A DNA stretch of 64,000 nucleotides from Malachius bipustulatus (GCA_910589415.1 OU342632.1:39693637-39757636), one strand, 5' to 3'. Positions 44,327 through 56,970 are shown, counted from the stretch's first letter. Numbers and translations: made by a program. The notes: generated from the letters alone by a model not told the origin.

Positions 44327-45121
44327 GAGCACGGGCTCGTATGAGACACATTAGACACAATGTTCAGCTCTTATACACACTATGTGCTTACTGATCCCCC
44401 TTATTTTCGCCGTAAAATTAAGGTTTTAAAAAAATTCAGTGGCGTGGATTTTGGGTATTTTGATGGTTTCGACCCCCTAATTTCTACGCCACTGGAATAA
44501 TTGCGATTTCTAACAGCGCCTTTGAACCGCCCATGTTTTCTATACCAAAAATTTTGGTTAACGGCTCTAAAGTGAGCCGTTTCCGAGAAAAATGTAATTT
44601 TATGAGATAAAACATTAATTATAGAAATAAATTTTCACTTACCTACTTTCATTTTTCCAAAATGCTGTTGAAAAATCGTTAAAAAGTGATGTTTTCTCTC
44701 ATAAAATTACAATTTTCTCGGAAACGGTTCATTTTAGAGCCGTTAACCAGTACGAGTACCTTTTTGGTATAGAAAACATGGTCGGTTCAAAAGCGCTGCC
44801 AGAAATCGCATTGTTTCCAGTGGCGTAGAAATTAGGGGGTCGAAACCATCAAAATATCCTAAATCTACGCCACTGAATTTTTTTAAAACCTTTATTTTAC
44901 GGCGAAAATAAGGGCATCAGTGAGCACATAGTGTGTATATGAGCTGAACATTGTATCTCATACGGTTCCCGAGATATCGTCAAAAAACTGGAAAAATAAT
45001 ATTTCTTCGACACCCTGCATCTCAAAAACGGTGCATTTCGGGACACACGTTAATGGAAAATTTTTGTTTATTTTAGTCTGAAGGATCAGCCTGTGAAGTT
45101 TGACCAACCTTACAGTAAACA
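44327..45121. mobile_element. Palindromic TIR element (CAGTGGCG core), copy 2
   Basis: A palindrome of about 640 bp (44327-44970) pairs CGTATGAGACACATTAGACA...AGCACATAGTGTG regions, GGGGGTCGAAACCATC and CCACTGGAA blocks on both sides of a loop near 44650. It is followed by CACCCTGCATCTCAAAAACG and ends at CACCCTG|TA (45121), as in the right end of the copy at 888-1500. The left outer end was not found, so the element may be truncated there. Confidence 0.65.
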
Positions 45122-46389
45122 CCCTGTATATTTTTCTATTATTTGCAAGCACTTTTCTTGGGTCCACTCAATTTTATTTGTAAAAACGTGGAAAAATAAG
45201 AACAAAATAACAATAAAGCAAATTATTTTCTTGTTTTATTATTTTTATGATAAAAATTCACCTGAATGCTCGGCAGTGGAGCTGATAACCAAAATAATAT
45301 CCCCCAGACTGAGCACGAAATTTTTTTGATGTACAGCCTGAGCGCGCTCGCCGAACAGCCTGAGTTTGTTCGGGGCTATTCGGATGCCCGTCTACATCTG
45401 AATGCTCGTTCTGTGCAGGCTGTGCTCATTCGGGTTCGTGCAGGACAAAGTGTGTACTCAGCATTACATGAATGAACATGAAATGAGCATTACATATTAT
45501 TAGATGTACAATTTAAATAATAGATAATAATAGATACTAACGAAATCATTAAACCAGATAAGATTATCTGCTCTGCGCGGAATACAAACTTTACTTTTAT
45601 TTCAAATCTTTATCTAAATATTGTAACAATACTAACAATGTGATGCAATGCGTCACATGTACGCAGCATGATTTCCATAAGCAGATTGGTACCTACCTAT
45701 TCAAATATTTCTAGAATTCAACTTGAAATTCGGAGCATCGCTTAGAAACAGAAGTTCATATTCAAAACTTGACTTATGTCGTATAAATGGAACAAAATTT
45801 TCCGCAGAGAACACGTTTTATGAAACATGTCTTGGAAAATCAGAGTGTAATGTATAAGCTGCTCTATTCGTGTCTACATGGGTGGTGAATTATTATTTAA
45901 TTATTTATTAATGTAATGCGAGGAAATATCACCACCTACTATTATGATAGACATTCCTATGTTCCCTGTGTGATCTGGTCACGTTTCAGATCCCGTGTGT
46001 GTTGTTGTCGGGGAGAGAAGGAGGAAGGAGAGACATGCCTTTCTCTCCTGCCGAGACCTATAATTATTGGGAGGGGTGGTCACTGGTCAGGACTTTGGAT
46101 AGTTCCCATTCCCCATTGATTGTCGAGATCAGACCACAGAGTATTAATTGCCTACAGAGGATGATGGCAAAGAAATTTTGGTAAAAACTTTTGATTATTT
46201 TTCCCGTTCTGCTAGGAAAGGTTACCATGAACTATGGTTCGAGCAGTAATGTATGCGTGCTATTTTTGCGTAATGCGACGTGAAACGTGGCGCAACAACC
46301 AATAGTCTTGTTGGAACTAACACTTTTAGCAGACTAATGATTTTTCTATTTCAGTCTGGAAAAATCCAGCAACATTTTTTTCTCAAATA
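45122..46389. other. Unannotated sequence
   Basis: No gene recognised. 45320-45470 is GC-richer with repeated GAGC/GCTCG words, and 45960-46090 holds GGGAGAGAAGGAGGAAGGAG and CTCTCCTGCC, which can pair as a hairpin. Nothing further can be assigned. Confidence 0.4.
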
Positions 46390-47010
46390 GTGTTGCTGCA
46401 TGGACTTTTTGAGAAGAAAGTCGAGAAGAAAGCTTTTGAAACAGTTTTTACTGCTTAGGACGGTTATGTTTTGCAGGTCATCTGCTAACAAGTCCTCTTT
46501 CTACAGTGACTGCTCGCATTGCTTGAATGATTGTGGATTCTCATCAGTGACCCCGAAAGGGGTTATTCTGCTCACTCACGCATCCAGCCAGCAAAAAAAG
46601 GCTTGGTTGCACGTGATGAATTCATCTTCAAAATCTGCAAATTCGCCGAGGATTGTCTCCTGGACATTCAGGTGTACCAGGTTACGAGATGACAGACCAT
46701 ATGCGAAGCTCGAAACCAGAGAAAGCTTTCGGTGATCGGACCTGTACGTGCGTGTGACTAAATATCTTTCTAAGAGAGGCCATTAAAGAATGGGCCCAAA
46801 AAATGGTTTAGAGAAGCATTGAGTGACAAGCTAAAGTGCAGACGCGCCAGACATGCGCAAATAGGCTGACCGATATGATCAAAACACGTTGAAGAGGTCT
46901 TAGCTTGGGCTACATGTTGGAGTGATTACTGGTCACAACTATACTAACAGCCTGAAGGCACTAACACTTAGGGGGTGAAGAGGAACCCGCAGGTTGTTAC
47001 TAATATGAAA
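46390..47010 (+). pseudogene. LINE RNase H and tail relic
   Basis: FYSDCSHCLN, then SVTPKGVILL, and in a shifted frame SPGHSGVPGYEMTDHM correspond to the RNase H domain of Jockey/R1/I-type LINEs (YSDSQAxL and the WxPGHSGxxGNExAD motif, where the final D is catalytic). Further on, REAIKEWAQK and LKALTLRG resemble the region before the C-terminal Cys motif. Several frame changes and stops. Not from the same insertion as 43740-44165, which has the opposite strand. Confidence 0.6.
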
Positions 47011-47066
47011 CAGACTATAAAAGGGGACTACAACCACTACATACATATAGGTGTACGCGAGGTATA

Positions 47067-47290
47067 CAGGGTGTCTCAGCTCATTCGAGTCGGTCGCTGT
47101 GAGCCAAACGATGGATTTTTTGCGAAAAAAAAATGCAAATTCAAGTCCAGGATGACAGTGGTCATAATTTAAAATTATTTTGGACTATACAGAGTGTATG
47201 ACAGTGGCATATCAAAGTTATGTTTTTTTTATGGAATACTCTTATGTTATTGCATTTTTAAATTGTCTGCGAAAGGAAAAAATAAGATTG
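47067..47290. mobile_element. Left half of a MITE split by a 9.9-kb insertion
   Basis: Starts CAGGGTGTCTCAGCTCATTC next to TA and follows the left arm of the MITE at 32945 up to AATAAGATTG at 47290. The remainder of the same element resumes at 57187. Confidence 0.85.
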
Positions 47291-48098
47291 TAGTGGAGCG
47301 AAATCGGACCAAAAATGTGTTGTTTTTTTTTTTTGGCGTATAACCAGCTGCCACTTATACGTATGATGTATTAGACTCGTCCTGACAAGAAATGGACATT
47401 TACGACATTTTTCCGTAGGTCAGGGCTTTTTAAATTGAAAAAAATTGCAAAAATTTGTAATTCAGAAAAATTACTTTTTAAAAATATAAATTGTCATATC
47501 TTTGAAACTAATTGAGCTATCGACGAAATTTTTTTTTTAAATATAAGTGCATACATAAGCGCTTCTTTTGGAGGTAATCTTGTTTTAAGGACTTTTATAT
47601 TTGATTGTGAAATCAAAAGTTAATTGAAAATTTCCACAAAAATGTATTGATATTTTAACGCAGCGAGAAACTTTTTTATTTTTGAAAATTTATTTACACA
47701 TGCAGCGAAGAAATTGGAGCCAAAATATTAAGGAAGTTTTTAAAAGATAAATTTTTGTCGTATGTTTGGTAGTTATTGAATTATGAATTTTTAATTGTGA
47801 TCTACTTCGCGCGATGGCTGAACGGTAAGCTTACGCACGGACGCATAGCCAGTCGCTTCCCTCTCTAGTATGTGTTTGTGGTATCGTCGGGCTGAGAATA
47901 AATATTTTTATTACTTTTGCAGCTTTTCCTTCATTCCCTATGATAGATAGTTAAGTAAAAACTTTCCACTTAAAATACTTTCTTTTTTTAACATAATTCG
48001 CTTTCCGCATTCAGCTTGCCGTTTTTCCCCACAAGCAAGTAAGTAGGTAATATGATTACTAATGACAACATACCTTGTAGATATTCTCGGTTTTTGTA

Positions 48099-48912
48099 CA
48101 GGGTGATTCATTATAATGTCGCCCCCCTTTAACTTTGTTATTTCATGTGTCTCAAAAAAATTAAAAGTGGGGTTATGTAGGTGCTAAAAAATACTTTTTT
48201 ATACGTATAACAAAAATTTGAAAATAGATCAGTATACAGGGAAAACCAAAAAAATTTTTTTTTTCAATGGAACACCCTATATATGAATTTATTTTTCGAT
48301 TCCTCGTAAAATTCTAAGCATAATTTATATAACATACCGTATACCTAAATTCAATAGTTTCTGAAATATTCGCATTTGAAACTATTTAAAAAACCGTGTG
48401 TATAACTACCAAATTGAAAACCTCGATCATCTAAAAGATTTGATACGGATTAAAATTACTAATTTAAATTAAAATAACTCAGAATTCATAACAGATTCAT
48501 TGGAGAAAATGCGAACAACCCTTATAAACCCTTATAAAATGTGTTGAAAAAAATGGAGGCCCAGTAGAGCATTTTATTGTTAGATTTCTTGATTTGCAAC
48601 AGGTGTTTTATAAAATATTTGATGATGTTTCAAATGCGAATATTTCAGAAGCCTTTGAATTTAGGTATACGGTATGTTATATAAGTTATGCTTAGAATTT
48701 TACGAGGAATCGAAAAATAAATTCATATATAGGGTGATCCATTGAAAAAAAAATTAAATTTTTGGTTTTCCCTGTATACTGATCTACTTTCAAATTTTTG
48801 TTACACGTATAAAAAAGTCTTTTTTAGCACCTACATAACCCCACTTTTAATTTTTTTGGGACACATGAAATAACAAAGTTAAAGGGGGGCGACATTATAA
48901 TGAATCACCCTG
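48099..48912. mobile_element. 814-bp palindromic MITE (CAGGGTGATTCAT ends)
   Basis: CAGGGTGATTCATTATAATG and its inverse CATTATAATGAATCACCCTG, flanked by TA (48097-48098, 48913-48914). The arms, about 330 bp or more, match closely: GTCGCCCCCCTTTAAC and its inverse; GAGGAATCG; ACATACCGTATACC. The central region is not palindromic. Non-coding. Confidence 0.9.
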
Positions 48913-49352
48913 TACAACTGTCTTGTCTTTAACACTCGCAGCTTTTTTACAAATAAATCATTGAACACACGTTGTTGAATAAAACTCTAAAAGGATCGAA
49001 AGATGTGTAATTGCATGGTCAAACCATGGCTAACCAGTCAAACATTTTCAGAATCTAATTCTATCGGGTGTTTTTTTTATTAAGGAAATGCTTTTTTCAA
49101 CTGTTTATAGAATTGATCAAGCCAAATAACTTTTTCAAATAAGTTTTCCTAAAAAAGTAAAAAATAAATGAGATACAGCCTTTGTAAGTTAAAAAAATTT
49201 AAAGTTCAGCCCTGTGATAAATTAATGTAACTAAACTGATTTCATGCAATCAACAATCAGAAAAGCACTTCCAACACATAAGGTTACCTGGGTAAACAAA
49301 ACGAAAACTAACAGGAAGCAAACGAGAAAATAACTGAAGTATAATAATGTAA

Positions 49353-50808
49353 TAGTGGCGTGTGTGAGTCGGACGAACATGTAAATATTTTGAGCCGGAA
49401 CAAGATTACTTCCCCCACCGTTTTCGAGGATGCTGAACACGATGCCGTTGTCAGAATTTCTCTTTGGGGTTGCGCAACCCCTCAAAACGGCCAAAAACCA
49501 CCCCCTAGAGAGATAAACCGCGCTTCAATCCATTTCCCTGCAAAAAAACCTTCCCCCCGTTTTCGAGGATGCTGAGCACAATGGAGGTGCTGGACATCGC
49601 GTGCGACCTCGACCAACCCCTCCACCGGCCAATACTCACCCCCGAAATGGGTGATTTTTTTTTATGTATATGTAGGCCAAACGATGGACTTTTTCGAAAA
49701 ACTTTTTGAAAATTCAAGTACAGAATCACAATGACCATAATTTAAAATTATTTTGGAGTATAAAGAGTGTCCCATATGACAGTGACATATCAAAGTTATG
49801 TTTTTTTAAATGGAAAGCTCCTATGTTATTGCATTTTTAGATTGTCTGAGAAGAGGAAATAAGATTGGCTTTTACAGTTGGTGTTTAAATTCAGAAGTTT
49901 TTGAGTTATAAACAAGTGAAAATCGTCATTTTTTAAGTTCAATGCCCTGTACAACGAAAACGGCTAAAGATAGAGAAAAACGGCTTACATGTCCTTATTT
50001 TAACTTTTCATGTACTATCCTATGATGTAGATGAAATGTTTATACAGGGTGATAAAAAATTTGAAAAAATCTGAGATTTCTCCACGCGTCGCCAAATAAA
50101 AAAATCAAAGAAAGTACAAACTATACCATAGGATAGTACATAAAAAGTTAAAATAGGGACATGTAAGCCGTTTTCCTCTATCTTGAACCGATTTCGTTGT
50201 ACAGAACCTTGAACTTGAAAAATGACGATTTTCACTTGTTTATAACTCAAAAACTTCTAAATTTAAACACCAACTGTAAAAGCCAATCTTATTTTTTCTT
50301 CTCAGACAATCTAAAAATGGAATAACAAAGGAGCATTCCATTTAAAAAAACATAACTTTGATATGTCACTGTCATATGGGACACTCTTTATACTCCAAAA
50401 TAATTTTAAATTATGGCAATTGTGATTCTGTACTTGAATTTTCAAAAAGTTTTTCGAAAAAGTCCATCGTTTGCCCTACATATACATAAAAAAATCACCC
50501 ATTTCGGGGGTGAGTATTGGCCGGTGGAGGGGTTGGTCGGGGTCGCACGCGATGTCCAGCACCTCCATTGTGCTCAGCATCCTCGAAAACGGGGGGAAGG
50601 TTTTTTTTTGCAGGGAAATGGATTGAAGCGCGGTTTATCTCTCTAGGGGGTGGTTTTTGGCCGTTTTGAGGGGTTGCGCAACCCCAAAGAGAAATTCTGA
50701 CAACGTCATCGTGTTCAGCATCCTCGAAAACGGAGGGGGGAAGTAATCTTGTTCCGGCTCAAAATATTTACAATTTTCGGGTTTTTTTCCGACTCACACA
50801 CGCTACTA
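49353..50808. mobile_element. 1.46-kb palindromic element with captured MITE core
   Basis: Ends TAGTGGCGTGTGTGAGTCGG and the inverse CCGACTCACACACGCTACTA. Outer arms carry GC-rich blocks (CCGTTTTCGAGGATGCTGA occurs twice per arm; GGGGTTGCGCAACCCC is itself palindromic). From about 49676 to 50478 the interior is the MITE of 32945-33821 lacking its terminal 40 bp or so. Target duplication unclear. The 70-80-codon frames are chance. Confidence 0.85.
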
Positions 50809-51591
50809 TAGTAGGATTAACTTTAAAAAGTCAGATGTGACGTCTTACTAACCGTCCGAATTAATATTTTTAATTTCACCAGAAAATGTCAAACAGTTAA
50901 TTGTCAAGTTGTGAACGAGCGTAATTATTGAAGGAATCATTCAAAAAATGAATTGAACCGCTTACGTCAGTTTGAGAGCCACTGACAACTACATAAAATT
51001 TATTCACGTAATGACATTCTATCCTCTGTGTTGTGCATTTAATTCTCATTCAAAACCAATGTTGACGTATACTTATTTATGCGGGATGGAGTGTTTAGAC
51101 AAACTGGACGGTTACTATAAAAACCACGTATATGAAACAAAATAAATCGAACTATCAAATGGAGGTGTATTCTTAATCGATACGTATGACTTTTTAGACT
51201 TTATTGGACTATATAATGTTTATTAGGTAAGTTAAATGAAAAAACAAAGGATGGAAATTTTCATTTTATTTCATTTTTATTTCCTGTTATTTTGCTTTTG
51301 TTTCCTAGGTAACCTTACGTACTCGATTTTTGATTGTTTAGCAAAATCAGTTTGGCAAAGTACCTATGTAGTTGAATTTACTATAGGTCTGGCTTCATTT
51401 TTTTTTAGCTTCCAAAGGCTGCATCTCGTTTATTTGTGAGTTTTTTAATTAAGAAAAGTTATTTGAATAAGTTATTTGCTTTGATGAATTATTATAATAC
51501 ACAGTCGAAAAAAGTATCGCCTTAAAAGACATCCCACCCCGTATGAATATTGGCCTATTAATTTATGTCAATTCAGGTATTATAGTATGTA

Positions 51592-54061
51592 CAGGGTGGG
51601 CCAATTTGGATGTTTCTATAGGAGATCTCGGTAACTATAAGAGCTATGGAAAAATGGATGGCGCATTCTCGATCGCTTTTTTTGAGAGGAACTCAATGGT
51701 GAAAACCGGAACTCGCTATCTTCTTTTGTTTTCGAGCTATAATGAAAAATACGATTTTTCACGATATCGATAAATGTCGATATCTTTCTTGGTTTTCAAG
51801 TTAGAGAAAAGATATTTGCACATTCTTCAGACACTCTTTTGAGTAGAATGGAATGGCCTCAACGGATTTTGAATATCTTTTTTCATTTTTCGGTTATAAC
51901 ATAAAGTTGTATTTTTTTAAATGGAAGTCATAGTGGGCCATGAACTAATTAAATAGAGTTTTTTTTTTCTCTTTGCAACGATATACAACATGTGTGTTAA
52001 AAATTTATGAAAAGTTACATTTTTCAAAATAAATTGAATTTATCTAGCTATCTGAGATTTTTTATTTTTATTTTGACTAGTCACCTAAGTGGGCGTGAAT
52101 GTCATTTAGAAAATTATGCGACAACGACTGTCAAAGCCAGTTTACGCAGTTTTTGAGTTAGAAAGTGCTCGTTTCACTTGCAAAATGGCAAATTTGGTTT
52201 ATGAAAACTACGAAAAGTATGATATGTTAGAATGCTTTATTCAAAGTAACAGCAATTTTGATATTGCATCCGAAACATACTTCAATCGTTATCCAGAGAG
52301 GAGACAGCCCCACAAATCTATTTTTGAGAGGTTGAAGGCAAATATTATCAATCACGGGTCATTCAAGAAGCCTAGGCCGAAAAACTATCTTATTGGTGAT
52401 GCCGAAGAAACTGCCATTAATGTAATTGGAGCCGTAGTTGCCAATCCTTCTATTTCAAGTCGCCAAATTGAAGCAGAGTCAGGGATCTCAAGACGGCGAG
52501 CTCTACGTGTTCTGAAGAAGAACAAATTCAAGCCTTACACAATAAGGAAACAGCACCACCTACAGCCAACCGATCCTCAGCGACGATTGGACTTTTGCAA
52601 TTGGTATCGTGAAAAACTTCAAGCAGATCCATTGTTCTTCACGAAAATGATTTGGACTGATGAAGCCTACATCACCAGCGCCGGAATTTTTAATAGGCAT
52701 AACGAACACTTCTGGTCTGACGTCAACCCCCACCGCACCGTCGATGTTCAATATCAGGGACGCTTTGGTTTTAGTGTCTGGTGTGCCCTACTTGGCAATC
52801 GTATATTGGTCTATCACATCTACCAAGAAAATTTAAATGGGGACCGGTACTATGAAATTCTTAACGAACATATAATCGAAGAATTCTTGGACAATTTACC
52901 CTTGGCTGAGAGAAGAGATTTATTCTTCCAACAGGACGGTGCGCCACCACACAAAACGAGAAGGGTTTCGGACTTGTTAAATACAAATTTTGGGGATAAT
53001 TGGATTGGTAGTCAAGGACCAGTGAGGTGGCCGCCACGGTCACCTGACCTTACACCTATGGATTTCTTCTTTTGGGGATTTGTGAAAAACACTTTATATA
53101 AGAGAACCAGCAACGATATCGACGAACTAAGACAAAATTTTATAGAATGTGTGAACTCCATTTCAAATGTCCATATTTATAACGCGGTTCAAGCTGTTAC
53201 GACGAGGTGTGATCTCTGTGTTAATAATAATGGATATCAGTTCAAACACTTACTTTGATCAGGATTAGGTTTAGATTTGAATAGTTCATTGTTTTTTGCT
53301 GTAATTTTTATTGTTATATTTATTTGTTGACATTAATTTGTTGATTTGTCTCTCTTTCTCAATATCAGATGATATAAATAACAGAATTGTTACTATTTTG
53401 CATAAAGCAATCTAACATACCATATAAAAAGTTTCATTGGTCAACAGCCAAATTTTACTTTTTTCAAAGCGGAACAGTCACTTTCTAACTCAAAAATGTA
53501 AGAGAACTGACTTTGACAGGCGTCTGCATATACTATTCTAAATGACATTCACGCCTACTGCCCACTAGGTGACTAGTCAAAATAAAAATAAAAAAATCTC
53601 AGGTAGCTAGATAAATTCAATTTATTTTGAAAAATGTAACTTTTCATAAATTTTTAACACACATGTTATATATCGTTGCAAAGAGAAAAAAAAACTCTAT
53701 TTAATTAGTTCATGGCCCACTATGACTTCCATTTAAAAAAATACAACTTTATGTTATAACCGAAAAATGAAAAAAGATATTCAAAATCCGTTGAGGCCAT
53801 TCCATTCTACTCAAAAGAGTGTCTGAAGAATGTGCAAATATCTTTTCTCTAACTTGAAAACCAAGAAAGATATCGACATTTATCGATATAGTGAAAAATC
53901 GTATTTTTCATTATAGCTCGAAAACAAAAGAAGATAGCGAGTTCCGGTTTTCACCATTGAGTTCCTCTCAAAAAAAGCGATCGAGAATGCGCCATCCATT
54001 TTTCCATAGCTCTTATAGTTACCGAGATCTCCTATAGAAACATCCAAATTGGCCCACCCTG
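51592..54061. mobile_element. Apparently complete DD41D Tc1/mariner-like transposon, 2470 bp
   Basis: Ends CAGGGTGGGCCAATTTGGAT and ATCCAAATTGGCCCACCCTG, flanked by TA (51590-51591, 54062-54063). The inverted repeats are unusually long, about 550-580 bp each, and near-identical for much of their length. They enclose one intact transposase gene (52185-53258). Intact coding sequence plus well-matched arms suggest recent activity. It sits inside the 9.9-kb insertion. Confidence 0.93.
52185..53258 (+). CDS. DD41D transposase (Tc1/mariner group, DUF4817-type)
   Basis: Cut-and-paste DDE transposase, 357 residues from the ATG at 52185. An upstream in-frame ATG at 52116 would add 23 residues but lies in the inverted repeat, whose other copy is not open there, so MANLVYENYEKYDML is preferred. 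Order: N-terminal helix-turn-helix region (NLVYENYEKYDML, YFNRYPERRQPH), second DNA-binding segment (SSRQIEAESGISRRRALRVL), then the catalytic core. Counting from 52116: D182 in MIWTDEAYI, D274 in FQQDGAPPH, D316 in SPDLTPMD; 91 and 41 residues lie between them, hence DD41D. No frameshift or stop. The spacing matches the DD41D group (the rosa elements are the named example); family assignment needs a phylogeny. Confidence 0.93.
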   Translation: MANLVYENYEKYDMLECFIQSNSNFDIASETYFNRYPERRQPHKSIFERLKANIINHGSFKKPRPKNYLIGDAEETAINVIGAVVANPSISSRQIEAESGISRRRALRVLKKNKFKPYTIRKQHHLQPTDPQRRLDFCNWYREKLQADPLFFTKMIWTDEAYITSAGIFNRHNEHFWSDVNPHRTVDVQYQGRFGFSVWCALLGNRILVYHIYQENLNGDRYYEILNEHIIEEFLDNLPLAERRDLFFQQDGAPPHKTRRVSDLLNTNFGDNWIGSQGPVRWPPRSPDLTPMDFFFWGFVKNTLYKRTSNDIDELRQNFIECVNSISNVHIYNAVQAVTTRCDLCVNNNGYQFKHLL

Positions 54062-54063
54062 TA

Positions 54064-55043
54064 TGTAGTTCGTATTTTTTGTTTTATTCCACATATTTTT
54101 TCGAAGTTTATTCTTCGGTATACGCAGTTACCATTAAATAGGTGCACGTATATATACTACCAAATACTCTAGACTTACCTAGGTCTAGAGTATTTGTTGC
54201 TGACTGCAGACTTCCTCATACTCACTGCAAGATCATACTTAATTAAATATAATTTGGTGATAACCAGTTACTGACGTATATTATTTGTAGCTAGGTACTG
54301 TAATTTATAAGTTTGGTGGGTAGGTAGGTGATTAAAAAAACCTACAAAATTTTCAAAATTTAAAAAAATACGTAATAAAATTCCATAATCTGCATAAACA
54401 CTTTCTAAACAATTTATATACCTACCTATTATTTTTATAAGATACTTTTCATGGTGCGTTACAAACAATAATTAGGTATTATAAGCTAATGCCATTGAAA
54501 TAAAACTTAGCTCCAAAATGAAATTAGTATTTATATTTTATTTTTGGTCTTCTACAATTTTCAAAACGACCTGTAGATATTTTATACTTTTGATTACAGA
54601 TCAATATATTGATTTAAAAAGAAGAAAAAACATTCGTTTATGGCACATTTCAATAAACAAAAGGTAGGTATATAGGTACTTATATAATTTGGATTCCATA
54701 TTCATTTTGATGTCCAATAACAATAATTATTAACATTAACGTATGATAATAATTATTCTACCTACAATAATAATACCTACGTTCTACTTTAAATTTAATT
54801 AGTTTTTGAAGCCCAAATATTAAAAAATTTTAATATGCTTTTTTGGGAACGTTTGAGAACATTCCCTATTTGCTGTATTTGCTGGTCATACTGACCAGAA
54901 ACCTGGTCCAAGGACACGTGTCCAGGGCAATAAATCTTTCCTACAATAATAATTGAAGGTAATACCTTAAATGTTTACCTGCGGGTAAAGTGGGACCAGC
55001 CTGAGTGTAAGACTGAAAAAATATGTCTTATAGCTTATATTAT
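54064..55043. other. Unannotated AT-rich sequence
   Basis: No gene seen; TACCTAC/GTAGGTA words and ATA runs. An inverted pair CTAGACCTAGG-like CTAGAGTATTTG / CAAATACTCTAG lies near 54160-54196. Confidence 0.45.
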
Positions 55044-56415
55044 CGGCGTTTCTCAATTGGGCGAAATTACCTGAGTGATCCTTCGACACGACGGGGGTGC
55101 TTATAATCCTACAGCTCAATTGGGCGAAGGAATTTTTAAATACCGTTGAGTTATTTGCATGCTCTTGTATGGCTACGTTGCCATATTTTACAGAAATTCC
55201 GATTTTCTACATTAAATAAAATAATAATGTTAATACTTGATGTATTATTTTTTAAAGTTCTATCAAATACATCAATCCCTTAGTGCATTTACAATTATTT
55301 TATACTATAATACCTACACAGCAGAAACATGAAACATTAATAGAAAAGTAAACGTCGCTGCTATACCTACTCAAATAAACCATGAAAAGCAATCATAATT
55401 ACTATGAATTCATTTATCATAAATTTATCATAATTTTCAATTGACGAAGTTATTGCCTTTGAGAAAATCATGATAAATTTTCACGATGTTTTCAATTTCA
55501 TGTTGCAATAATAATTATACTTTAGAAAAGTATTTGTTTGCAGAAGTCATTCAGTTTGTTTAAAATTTCTTATTTTTTGTTTACACATTTGAAAGTGCTG
55601 TGAGAAAATACCATTGAAATGAAATATGTACCTACAGTACCTATAGGTACTCCACCGGAAGGATAGAAATAATAGAAAGTTGTGTTAGAACTCCCTAATA
55701 TTATTTTAGTCAAAAATGTTTCCTAATTTTCACGAAAACGATCGATTGAACGATTCGATTGCATACTTAATAATAATTAATGTAGCAGAAAAGACTTTTG
55801 TTTTAATTCTTGAAAAAATATTCATTAAATATTTCTCTGTCAAATAATTAGGGGATTCAATATTTAAAATTAACCATTTCAACATTATGAAAATTCCTTA
55901 TCCTATAGGTATGCGATAATAGAATTAACAAATTTTTTGTATGGGAGAGGATGATTAATATACCTATATGCGCTTTAGTTTTGAAAATAGATGTGTATTA
56001 TTAAAGAGAAGTTTAATTTTTAAATTTAATTGATTAGAAGTAGTAAATTCCAGAGATATTCGGCATTGGAATTGCTTAGATTTAAAAACATGGTGAGTTT
56101 TCAGTAGAAAATATGGAAAACACGAAAGGTCATGATTTTGTTACTAAACAATAAATCATAATTCGTTAATACTATTCAACAATCCCTTGAATATAAGTAA
56201 ATGATAAAAAACCTTTTTCATTTTCCATTTAGTGTCGAACAAGTAGCAGTTATTGAAAATAAATCTGGCAACACGGCTATATATATGGGCAAGGCCGCAC
56301 ATGTATTTCTTGTCTGTCCAGTTATCTCTTATAATCCCCTAGTTTCTCGTTTATCGCCCAATTGACCCCTGGGATTAGTGAATAACAAAATCCTTCGCCC
56401 AATTCGGTATCGCCC
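55044..56415. mobile_element. 1.37-kb element with 8-bp target duplication
   Basis: A perfect TATATTAT duplication (55036-55043, 56416-56423) flanks ends CGGCGTTTCTCAATTGGGCG and, inverted from the right, GGGCGATACCGAATTGGGCG (about 16 of 22 positions match). An internal repeat of TCAATTGGGCGAAGGA occurs near each end. AT-rich, non-coding interior. Eight-base duplications fit hAT or P-type elements; the TIRs do not show the hAT CAGnG start, so the superfamily is open. Confidence 0.7.
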
Positions 56416-56821
56416 TATATTATACCTTATTCCTATATTTGGATTAATGTAGGCCTTGCATTTTTGACTCGGCGCTCTCTATGTAAGGGGTAGCGCACGA
56501 TATTGGCGCGACATCAGTTGAAAAAAAGGTCATAACTACCAAACGGCAATCGCTACAAAGAATAATTTTTATACAAAAACTTCTACTATATCTTGGCTTC
56601 ATTTTGTTCGCTGCATGTGTACAAAAATTTTCACAAATAAAAAAGTTTGTCGCTTAGTGAAAATATCAATACACGTTTTGCAAAATGCATCGTTTGTATT
56701 ATTTTTGCGAATCAGCTATATATACTTAAGGGCAGCAAGATACACGATTGGAAGCGCCCATTTGTCTGCTTTAATTTGATGAAAAAATCATTTTAATACC
56801 TTGATTACTTTCAAAGATATA

Positions 56822-56970
56822 TGCCCGTATTCACAAACGATAATTTCCTAAATAATTACGTAATCAATTATACCCATCTCACTCTATTTCAAAAAAACTG
56901 CATATCTCCATCTCACTCATTTAATTAATTACGTAATTATTTAGGAAATTATCGTTTGTGAATACGGGCA
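56822..56970. mobile_element. 149-bp MITE, TGCCCGTATTCAC family, copy 2
   Basis: TGCCCGTATTCACAAACGAT and its inverse at the right end; extended arms include TTTCCTAAATAATTACGTAA. It interrupts the right arm of the 9.9-kb insertion only, so it is younger than that insertion. First copy at 644-758. Confidence 0.85.

Noticed and set aside
46539..46562. CTCATCAG near GAAAGG as a hammerhead core
   Set aside because: The CTGATGAG and GAAA parts are in the wrong order on the same strand and there is no stem I.
47815..47880. tRNA-like GATGGCTGAACGGTAAGC
   Set aside because: It resembles an A-box, but no B-box follows at the right distance and the cloverleaf does not form.
52116..52184. Upstream start of the DD41D transposase
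   Set aside because: It lies within the inverted repeat, whose other copy has no matching open frame; the protein from ATG 52185 already contains the full N-terminal domain.
54153..54200. CTAGAGTATTTG inverted pair as a terminator or element end
   Set aside because: Short, AT-rich and unsupported by any flanking structure.
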